The notes beneath the pieces are model-generated. The model worked only from the letters and a program-made list of their open reading frames with translations, was not told where the DNA came from and searched no databases. A stretch of 64,000 nt of DNA from Simmondsia chinensis (lineage: Eukaryota > Streptophyta > Magnoliopsida > Caryophyllales > Simmondsiaceae). The stretch covers positions 37,587,938 through 37,651,937 of the forward strand of contig JAGTTD010000001.1 of NCBI GenBank assembly GCA_018398585.1. Direction: 5' to 3'. Below, piece by piece: positions 56,475 through 64,000 of this stretch. Within the stretch, counting starts at the first letter, position 1. Every line of letters starts with the position of its first letter. The position numbers were made by a program, and so were the translations under genes.

Positions 56475-56885
56475 TTATTGATGGGGTTCACAATTTTTCA
56501 ATTGTGGTCACAACAAGGGATACCTATTAGAGCACTCAAAGTAGGAGACACTTCTCTCTACCTAAGCCTCCGGTCAAAGAGTCACGTTTCGTGACACCTC
56601 ACGTGCAAGAGTTCCCGGGAATAGGTTTATCTCTATAAACCCTTTGCCCTAATACCGGTGGTTTGGATGAATTTCAAAAATTCTCCCTAATTTTATAAAA
56701 TTTATGCAGCAGACGGGTTTAGAATTTATAATTCTAAACCTAGGGTTGATTTAAAATTTCAAATTTCAAACCTACAGATTTAAATTCATAATTTAAATCT
56801 ACATATCTAAATTCTTAATTTAGATCTACCGGCCTGTTACTCTAATACATTCATGCACAGTCTAAATAATAATGAATACTGTAAA
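56475..56885 (-). mobile_element. Inverted fragment of the copia B-type LTR
   Basis: It is the reverse complement of about 41590-41995, the U5-side part of LTR L3 ('gtcaaagagtcacgtttcgtg', 'ggcctgttactctaatac'). Similarity to L3 is high. Neither LTR end is complete, so it is a fragment and not a solo LTR. Confidence 0.82.
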
Positions 56886-56895
56886 AAAAAAAAAA

Positions 56896-57400
56896 TTCTC
56901 ATGTTTAGTTTAGCAACCGACACGGAACCCCCTACAAATTATAAAATACATCAGAATTCTTCTAAACTAAGGATTTACTATGCATAAAAGAAGTTGAATA
57001 TTCACAAACTCTCTACAAATTACTGGTAAAAAGGAGGGGGAGGGGATAGTGCGGCAGTTGCTAAACTAAAAGTGAGAAGATGGGGTAGTGGGTGGGGAGA
57101 TTTTGCTTTTCATTTTATTTTGTATTTCGTATTTTATGATGCAATGCAAGAACCGTTTAGGGCTCTTAGAATTTTACGATTATAAATTTGCTAAATATTG
57201 GAGGGGGAGGGAACTTATACTTAAAGATGTAAGATAAAGATATATATATTTTAAGTAATGATATCGTTTTTATTCGTGATGTCTAACAAACTATAGTTTT
57301 AGGTTTGATAAGTTTTTAATAATTGAAAATTTTATTTTATTTGACATAATCTACAAATTTGAACAGGTCAATTTTCAATATACATCATAGGTATCGAAGT
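56896..57400. repeat. Repeat X, copy 1
   Basis: This is shared with 63478-63935 at high similarity and with 58015-58460 at lower similarity. Blocks include 'ctcatgtttagtttagcaac', 'aggatttactatgcataaaag', 'gcggcagttgctaaa' and 'aaccgtttagggctc'. No coding frame and no terminal repeats found. Family unknown. Confidence 0.65.
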
Positions 57401-58014
57401 GATAATTTCCCTAATATTAATTATAATCCAAAGCATACTTTTCGAAAGCATACTCATCGAACGTTTGCCGGATTCTTCAACATACAACAATTAAAAAAAA
57501 AAAAACTTTTTATTAAACTCAACGCCTCCCTCTTGTGATCTTAAGGACCTAGGTAGTTTGCAGCGAAGGTCATCTCTACTTCGTTGTCGGAAGTAGTGTG
57601 TGCATGTGAGAGCGTCCCAGCGTTGTGTTTGTAATGAATTGCAAATCAAGATTATTGATGATAACTGTTGGCATTAATTTAATTTTTTGTAGAAATAAAA
57701 TTGAAAATAAGGAGATAAAATCTTACATGAGGAACAGTTGATATGCAAATTGAACGATTTGAACTCTGTGACAAAATTGTGGATGGAGAAGAGGGACCTT
57801 TAACCTTATGTACCTAATATGCATAGTGAAAATGTAATTATTTTAGGTATTTTATTATACAATTAAATTACAAAACATACAGTGTAAATCTAAAGGATAG
57901 ACGTTATCTTTGCACATTGCAATCTGAGAACGATATAGGTACAAAGATAGCTTTCATATGCTATTTTAATTTTCAAAAATCTAAGCGATATTCTCGCTTT
58001 AAAGTTATGAATTG
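57401..58014. other. Unassigned spacer
   Basis: AT-rich with no frame above 60 codons. A moderately GC-rich block at 57510-57640 ('aacgcctccctcttgtg') shows no recognised match. Confidence 0.35.
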
Positions 58015-58460
58015 TAGGAAAGAAAAATGTGGGACTAATTATAAAAGACATCAGAACTCTCTTAAATTAAGAATTGATTGTGCGTAAAAGAATTTGAATA
58101 TTCACGAACACCTAACAAATTACTTGGTTAAAAGGAGTGCAAGTAAGTTGTGTAGCAGTTGCTAAATATGAGAAAATGGGAGTAGTGAGTGGGAAATTTT
58201 GCTTTTTATTATATTTGTATTTCATTTTTTATGGTTTAATGTAACAACCGTTTAGGGCTCTTAGAACGTTAGGATTATATATTTGCAAAATATTGGAGGG
58301 GAAAGAAACTTATACTTTAAGATATAGATAAATTTTAAGTAATGATGTTATTTTTATTCGTGATATTCAGCAAACTATATCTTTAGGTTTGACAAGTTTT
58401 ATAATTGGAAATTTTGTTTTATTTGACATAATATACAAATTTAAATGGGTCAATTTTTCC
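58015..58460. repeat. Repeat X, copy 2 (diverged)
   Basis: It keeps the order of blocks of copies 1 and 3, with many substitutions, and starts 'gtgggactaattataaaag'. A (TA)n tract separates it from LTR retrotransposon F. Confidence 0.58.
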
Positions 58461-58490
58461 ATATATATATATATATATATGTATATCATA

Positions 58491-59038
58491 TGTGATTTGT
58501 TAGAGTAAAGTCACCTTTGCATGGTTTGATATTTGCTTTTGCAAATCACGGAAGAATTTCAAGTATTATAGCCTTGGTACTAAAAATAGCCTTCACTTTG
58601 AGTGGTTTAAATTAAATGGTTATTTTTAGTTTGTGCCTTGAATGGTTTAAGTTAAATGGCCATTTCTAATTTGGGAGGATCATGTGTAGAGGACATAAGT
58701 TTGCGAAGGCTATATATACTTGGCCTTGTTATGATCTCATATTATCAAAGCATTTGGTGAGGCATTCCACGACAGAGAGAGAGAGAGAGAGTCTTAATTG
58801 AGAGAGTTGTTTCTCCTATTACAAGAGGAATTAGAATTATTATTTCCTTGTATTTAGAGAGAAGGTGTTGTAATCCCTATTTTACAATAGTGAAATCCTC
58901 CTATACTTGCCCGTGGTTTTTTTACCCCAATTTGTTCGGGGGGGTTTTCCACGTAAAATATTTGTATTCATTTTATCTTTATTTTTCTTATTTTCGCTTT
59001 AGTTTGTGTGTTCGCTTCGACCCATAAATTTCCCAACA
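58491..59038 (+). mobile_element. 5' LTR of copia F
   Basis: It starts TGTGATTTGTTAGAG and ends TTTCCCAACA. TATATATA at 58711-58718 is the TATA box and is repeated in the 3' LTR at 63321-63328. A (GA)n tract at 58776-58790 is longer than in the 3' LTR. Confidence 0.88.
58711..58718 (+). promoter_or_regulatory. TATA box in copia F 5' LTR
   Basis: GGCTATATATACTTGG is conserved in both LTRs of F. Its place in the middle of the LTR fits a U3/R border downstream. Confidence 0.55.
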
Positions 59039-59039
59039 G

Positions 59040-59051
59040 TGGTATCAAAGC
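59040..59051 (+). other. Primer binding site of copia F
   Basis: TGGTATCAAAGC follows the LTR end after one base. It differs from the usual tRNA-Met complement TGGTATCAGAGC at one position. Confidence 0.82.
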
Positions 59052-59090
59052 TATTGGTTGCGGGGTGTGAAGCAGATCATTGTGAACGAA

Positions 59091-60146
59091 ATGGCGATTG
59101 TGACAAAGTTCGATATTGAGAAGTTCAACGGGAGTAATTTATCACTGTGGAAAATGAAGATTAAGGCTTTTTTGAGGTAGGGCAATTGCTTGGCAAGAAT
59201 TGGAGATAGGCCCGCGGAGATCACTGACGATGGCAAGCAGAACAAGATGGACGGCAACGCAATTGCCGATCTGCACTTAGCACTAGCCAATGGAGTGTTA
59301 TCTAGTGTGGCAGAAAAGAAGACTGCGAAGGAGATTTGGGATACTCTAACAAGACTATATGAGGCCAAATCACTGCACAATAAGATCTTCTTAAAGAGGA
59401 GACTTTACACTTTTCAAATGGCGGAATCCACATTAGTGACTGACCACGTCAGCACCTTGAATACTCTATTTTCTCAACTTACATCGATGGGTTACAAAAT
59501 AGAGACAGATGAACGTGCGAAGCTTCTACTTCAAAGTCTACCTGACTCGTATGAGCAACTCATCATCAGCCTGACAAACAACACCCTTACTGACTATCTA
59601 GTCTTCGATGAAATTGCAACTGCTGTTTTTGAAGAAGAAACCAGGTGCAAAAACAAGGAAGACAGACAGGCAGGGTCACAGCAAGCGGAAGCTTTGACGG
59701 TGATGAGAGGGAGATCAACAGAATGTGGCCCCAGTGGGAGTCAGAATCATTGTAGATCAAAATCAAGAAGCAAGAAGAAAATTAAATGCTACAACTGTGG
59801 CAAGAAAGGACACGTTAAAAAGGATTGTTGGAATAAAAAGAAGAGTGGAGACCCTGAGTCATCAAATGCTCAAGGGACTGTGGCAAGTACCTCAAATGAT
59901 GGTGAAGTTCTATATAGTGAGGAAACAACGACAGTTGGAGGCAGAAAGCAGTTTGCTGACATCTGGTTACTAGACTCAAGAGCAACATGGCACATGGCAC
60001 CTCGGAGAGAGTGGTTCCAAAAATATGAACCAATCCCAGGAGGTTCTGTACACATGGGTGATGATCATGCTTTGGAGATTGCAGGTACGGGTACTATCAA
60101 GATAAAGATGTTTGATGGTACAATTCGCACTATTCTAGAGGTATGA
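59091..60146 (+). pseudogene. Copia F gag and protease
   Basis: The ATG at 59091 starts MAIVTKFDIEKFNGSN. A premature TAG at 59178-59180 (codon 30) interrupts it. The frame then continues in register with the UBN2-type capsid domain ('EIWDTLTRLYEAKSLHNK', 'LLLQSLPDSYEQL'), a zinc knuckle CYNCGKKGHVKKDC (all four ligands intact) and the aspartic protease ('WLLDSRATWHMAPRREW'). The active site D-S-G is D-S-R here (GGA to AGA), predicted inactive. A TGA ends the open stretch within the protease domain. ATGs at 59190 and later are internal. Confidence 0.88.
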
Positions 60147-61399
60147 CATGTGAAGGGCTTGAGGAAGAATCTATTGTCTTTGGGGCAAATAGATAGTCTT
60201 GGATGCAAGACCCATGTTGAAAATGGGATCATGAAGATTGTTAGAGTTGCGCTTGTGGTTATGAAGGCAGAAAAGATCGCAGCGAATCTATTCAAGCTTA
60301 AAGGAGAAACACTTCAGGAAGTTGATGCTTGCGTCGCATCAAATAGCAAGGGAGAATAGTCCACGATGATGTGGCATCTCAAACTAGGCCACATGTCGGA
60401 ACAAGGTTTGAAGATTCTCTCTAACAGAAAGCTGCTTCCAGGGCTCAAAGCGGTAAATCTACCTTTCTGTGAGCATTGCGTTACAAGTAAGCAACATAGA
60501 TTGAAATTTAGCAGATCTGACGCTAGGAGTAAATGCATTCTAGACTTGATTCATTCTGATGTATGGGAATCACCGGAAATGTCCCTAGGAGGAGAAAAAT
60601 ACTTTGTGTCTTTTATTGATGATTACTCCAGGAGATCTTGGGTGTATCCTATCAAGAAGAAGTCAGATATGTTTCTAGTATTCAAAGACTTCAAAGCGCA
60701 GGTAGAACTTGAATCTGGGAAGAAGATCAAGTGCTTGAGGACAGATAATGGAAGGGAGTATATAGACGGAGAGTTTCTTGCTCTTTGTAAGCGAGAAGGT
60801 ATTAAAAGAAAGTTCACAGTCACATACACGCCTCAGCAAAATGGAGTGGCGGAGCGGATGAACAAAACTCTTGTAGAAAGGATGAGAGCTATGTTGAGGA
60901 CTGCAGGTCAACCCAACTCGTTTTGGGCAGAAGCAGCCAAAACCACATGTTATGTGATAAATTGATAGCCATCAATAGCAATTGGTTTAAAGACACCAAT
61001 GGAGATGTGGATTGGTAAACCAGCTGATTACTCTACTTTACATTCGTTTGGACGTTCTGTATATGTGATGTACAACCCCCAAGAAAGAACGAAGTTGGAT
61101 CCGAAATCCAGGAGGTGTATGTTCTTGGGGTATGCTGACAGAGTGAAGGGGTATCGCCTGTGGGATACTACTACCCGCAAGGTTATTGTCAGTAGGGATG
61201 TGATCTTTGCAGAAGATCAACTACAACAGAAAGATGGAAACGATAGCACATCGAATGAGAGTTCAGAGACTACAACAGTACAGGTGGAAAATAATTCGAT
61301 GCAAGAAACTCCAATTTCTTCTGAACAGCACCAGAGCACGAGGAACAAGTACCAGTCGAGTCTGAGGCACCAGAAGTTCACCGGTCAACTCATGAGAGA
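60147..61399 (+). pseudogene. Copia F GAG-pre-integrase and integrase
   Basis: This continues in the gag frame. GAG-pre-integrase: 'GLRKNLLSLGQID', 'MMWHLKLGHMSEQGLKIL', 'CEHCVTSKQHRLKF'. Integrase core: 'LDLIHSDVWESP' (Asp), 'CLRTDNGREY' (Asp), 'PQQNGVAERMNKTL' (Glu), so the catalytic triad is intact. Stops lie at 60357-60359 and as a pair at 60963-60968. The C-terminal part has 'LHSFGRSVYVMYNPQERTKL' and 'RCMFLGYADRVKGYRLWD', conserved in Tork-like elements. After 61250 a Ser/Thr/Glu-rich linker leads to RT. Confidence 0.88.
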
Positions 61400-62389
61400 A
61401 TGCCGCCAGCTTGGCACACGGAGTACATTAAAGAGAGCAATATTGCATACTGTCTCTTAACGGAGGACGGAGAGCCCTCAACTTTCCATGAAGCAACAAG
61501 TAGCTCATATGCATCTCTGTGGATGACAGCAATGCAGGAAGAAATTGAAGCTCTACACAAGACTAAGACATGGGAACTAGTATCATTACCAAGTGGAAGA
61601 AAAGCCATTGGTAACAAATAGGTCTACAAGATCAAGCGGGATAGCAATGATCAAGTAGAACGGTATCGTGCAAGATTGGTGGTGAAGGGATATGCTCAAA
61701 AAGAAAGTATTGATTTTAATGAGATAGTTTCCCCGGTGGTTCGACTTTAAATAGTCAGAGTAGTCCTGGCTATGTGTGCTACGTTTGACTTACATCTGGA
61801 GCAGTTGGATGTAAAAACTGCATTTCTTCATAGAAAGCTTGAAGAACAAATCTATATGCTCCAACCAGAAGGTTTTGCTGAAACAGGCAAGGAGAACTTG
61901 GTTTGCAGGTTGAACAAATCTCTATAGGGTCTCAAACAGGCGCTGAGGTGTTGGTACAAGAGATTTGATTCCTTCATTATTGGCCTTGGATACAACAGAC
62001 TTAATTCAGACCATTGTACATACTACAAAAGATTTGATGGTGATATTGACTTCATCATCTTGTTGTTGTATGTGGATGACATGTTGGTAGCAGGCCCCAA
62101 CAAAAATTGAATCCAAGAATTAAGTGCACAGTTGGCTAGGGAGTTTGATATGAAGGACTTAGGGTCAGCAAATAAGATTCTAGGGATGCAGATTCACCAA
62201 GATAGAAATAACATGAAGATTTGGCTTTCCTAGAAGAACTACTTCAACAAGATCTTGCGGTGCTTCAACATGCAAGATTGTTAGCCAGTCTCTACCCCAC
62301 TTCCTGTTAATTTCAAGTTATCCTCAAGTATGTGTCCTAGCAGTGAAGCAGAAAGGAGGGAGATGTCTTGAGTACCGTACGCATCAGCA
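61400..62389 (+). pseudogene. Copia F reverse transcriptase
   Basis: The frame shifts by two bases around 61380-61460. RT blocks: 'ASLWMTAMQEEIEALHKT', 'YRARLVVKGYAQKESIDF', 'HLEQLDVKTAFLH' (first Asp), 'LKQALRCWYKRFDSF', 'LLYVDDMLVAG' (YVDD intact) and 'REFDMKDLG'. Six or seven in-frame stops are visible, for example at 61619-61621 and in 'KSL*GLKQ'. No deletion is visible. The YVDD box and LDVKTAF are intact. Confidence 0.86.
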
Positions 62390-63034
62390 GTGGGTAGTTT
62401 GATGTTCGCCATGATATGTACAAGGCTAGACATTGCACAAGCAGTGGGAGTGGTTAGTCGGTTTATGACGAATCCTGGTGGAGAGCATTGGAATACTGTG
62501 AAGAGGATTCTAAGATACATTAGAGGAACCTTAGATGCTGCATTATGTTACGGAGGTTCAGAATTTACTGTCAGGGGCTATGTGGATTTAGATTTTGCAG
62601 GGGATCTCAACAAAAGCAAATCCACTACGGGTTATGTGTTTACACTTGCAGGAGGAGCTGTAAGCTGGGTTTCAAAACTGCAGACAGTTGTGGCTCTATC
62701 TAAAATAGAAGCAGAATACATTGCGGCTACACAAGCTTGCAAGGAAGTAGTTTGGATTCAAGGGTTATTGGAAGGGCTCGGGCACAAGCAGGAGAAAATT
62801 GTTCTGCTTTTTGACAATGAGAGTGCCTTGCACATCACAAGAAATCCAGCCTTTCATTCACGAACAAAGCACTTAAGGGTTCAATACCACTTTGTTCGAG
62901 AAGAAGTGGAGGAAGGAAGTGTGGATATGCGAACGATTCACACCAATGAGAACCTAGCAGATGTTATGACCAAGCCGATCAACACTGACAAGTTTGTATG
63001 GTGTAGATCCTCGTGTGACCTAGCGAAGACGTAA
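62390..63034 (+). pseudogene. Copia F RNase H
   Basis: Open for 214 codons in the RT frame. Blocks: 'SLMFAMICTRLDIAQAVGVVS', 'VRGYVDLDFAGDLNKSKSTTG' (Asp), 'ALSKIEAEYIAATQA' (Glu), 'LLFDNESALHIT' (Asp), 'HSRTKHLRVQYHFVRE', and 'NLADVMTKPI'. The end with 'DKFVWCRS' is typical for copia polyproteins. This is the longest undamaged part of F. Confidence 0.86.
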
Positions 63035-63090
63035 GCCAAACATGGTATTGTCAAGTGAGGAAGGATGGAAAGATTACAAAAGTGACTTTA

Positions 63091-63100
63091 AGTGGGAGAA
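63091..63100 (+). other. Polypurine tract of copia F
   Basis: AGTGGGAGAA lies directly before the 3' LTR start TGTGATTTG. Confidence 0.85.
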
Positions 63101-63477
63101 TGTGATTTGTTAGAGTAAAGTCACCTTTGCATTGTTTGATATTTGCTTTCTCAAATCACGGAAGAAATTCAAGTATTATAGCCTTGGCACTAAAAATAGC
63201 CTTCAATTTGAGTGGTTTAAATTAAATGGTTATTTTTAGTTTGTGCCTCGAATGGTTTAAATTAAATGGTCATTTCTAATTTGGGAGGATCATGTGTGGA
63301 GGACATGAGTTTGTGAAGGCTATATATACTTGGCCTTGTTATGATCTCATATCATCAAAGCATTTGGTGAGGCATTCCACAGCAGAGAGAGAGAGTCTTA
63401 ATTGAGAGAGTTGTTTCTCCTATTACAAGAGGGATTAGAATTGTTATTTCCTTGTATTATAGCCTTGGCACTAAAAA
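63101..63477 (+). mobile_element. 3' LTR of copia F, broken end
   Basis: It follows the 5' LTR for about 357 bases up to 'ttccttgtatt'. The sequence then repeats about 20 bases from earlier in the LTR ('atagccttggcactaaaaa') and switches into repeat X. The last ~190 bases of the LTR are missing. Confidence 0.78.
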
Positions 63478-63935
63478 ATTCTCATGTTTAGTTTAGCAAC
63501 CGACATGGAACCCCCTACAAATTATAAAATACATCAGAATTCTTCTAAACTAAGGATTTACTATGCATAAAAGAAGTTGAATATTCACAAACTCTCTACA
63601 AATTACAGGTCAAAAGGAGGGGGGGGGGATTGTGCGGCAGTTGCTAAATAAAAGTGAGAAGATGGGGTAGTGGGTGGGGAGATTTTGCTTTTTATTTTAT
63701 TTTGTATTTCGTATTTTATGATGCAATGCAATAACCGTTTAGGGCTCATAGAATTTTACGATTATAAATTTGCTAAATATTGGAGGGGGAGGGAACTTAT
63801 ACTTAAAGATGTAGATAGATTTTAAGCATTAATATCATTTTTATCCGTGATGTCCACAAACTTTACTTTTAGGTTTGATAAGTTTTAATAATTGGAAACT
63901 TTATTTTATTTGACATAATCTACAAACTAGTCTTT
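63478..63935. repeat. Repeat X, copy 3
   Basis: Nearly identical to copy 1 for the first ~130 bases and similar to the end. It is joined directly to the broken LTR of F. Confidence 0.68.
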
Positions 63936-64000
63936 CCCGTGCAATGCAGGGTCATCTTTTATATTTTATATAATTTAAATTTTTAGAAAATAAGTGCAAA
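63936..64000. other. AT-rich window end with short palindrome
   Basis: CCCGTGCAATGCAGGG is nearly palindromic and of a kind often seen near ends of plant transposons. Nothing else can be assigned before the window ends. Confidence 0.3.

Larger units (their letters stand above)
58491..63457 (+). mobile_element. Copia element F (Tork-like), near full length
   Basis: Layout: 548-bp 5' LTR, primer site, gag-protease-integrase-RT-RNase H in pol order of copia, polypurine tract and a 3' LTR broken after 357 bp. Gag to integrase share frame 59091+3n, and RT to RNase H share another frame, so one frameshift plus about a dozen stops separates it from an intact polyprotein. The LTRs differ at about 18 of ~357 aligned bases by eye, suggesting an insertion one to a few million years ago. 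Confidence 0.88.

Overview
The window is plant nuclear DNA made almost entirely of transposable elements in different stages of decay. The evidence is Ty3/gypsy (Athila-type) and Ty1/copia LTR retrotransposons with tRNA-Met and tRNA-Asp primer sites, CACTA transposon ends with subterminal repeats, a (TTG)n-tailed SINE of the Au/TS type, LINE remnants and foldback/MITE-like elements inserted in (TA)n. Athila, SIRE/Maximus-like and Tork-like copia elements plus an Au-type SINE fit an angiosperm, probably a eudicot; the species cannot be told. I recognise no intact host gene, tRNA, rRNA or CRISPR array.

Left part (1-13.3 kb): two gypsy LTR remnants, two CACTA right ends, a 1.28 kb repeat R (copy 1), a degenerate copia element 'A' lacking most of its 5' LTR, a deleted gypsy element 'G' on the minus strand with a gag-only reading frame, an LTR-like piece, and a second copy of R.

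Central part (13.3-43.8 kb): a four-deep nest. Copia 'E' (+) was hit in its reverse transcriptase by copia 'B' (+, 2.27 kb LTRs). B was hit in its leader by Athila 'C' (-, 11.9 kb, LTR-gag-pol-extra ORF-LTR). C was hit in its 5' LTR by SIRE-like copia 'D' (-, 7.6 kb, with a perfect TCGAT target duplication). A 5'-truncated SINE with a perfect 19-bp target duplication sits in the 3' region of C. A and B are the same RT-less copia family and share flank R, so they look like products of an old segmental duplication.

Right part (43.8-64 kb): a gypsy gag/linker remnant, a 1.7 kb degenerate minisatellite, three members of a foldback family found at (TA)n/(CA)n tracts, a short non-autonomous LTR element 'J' (-), arrays of a dyad motif plus a 647-bp foldback element 'K', a LINE C-terminus with zinc-finger and RNase H domains, a short LINE 3' end with a 16-bp target duplication, an inverted fragment of the B-type LTR, three copies of a repeat 'X', and a nearly full-length Tork-like copia 'F' (+).

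All retroelement genes here carry stops, frameshifts or deletions, so none is expected to be autonomous. F and C are the best preserved. Within each element the parts follow the usual logic: the LTR drives transcription, PBS and PPT prime reverse transcription, Gag forms the particle, and protease, integrase, reverse transcriptase and RNase H copy and insert the element.
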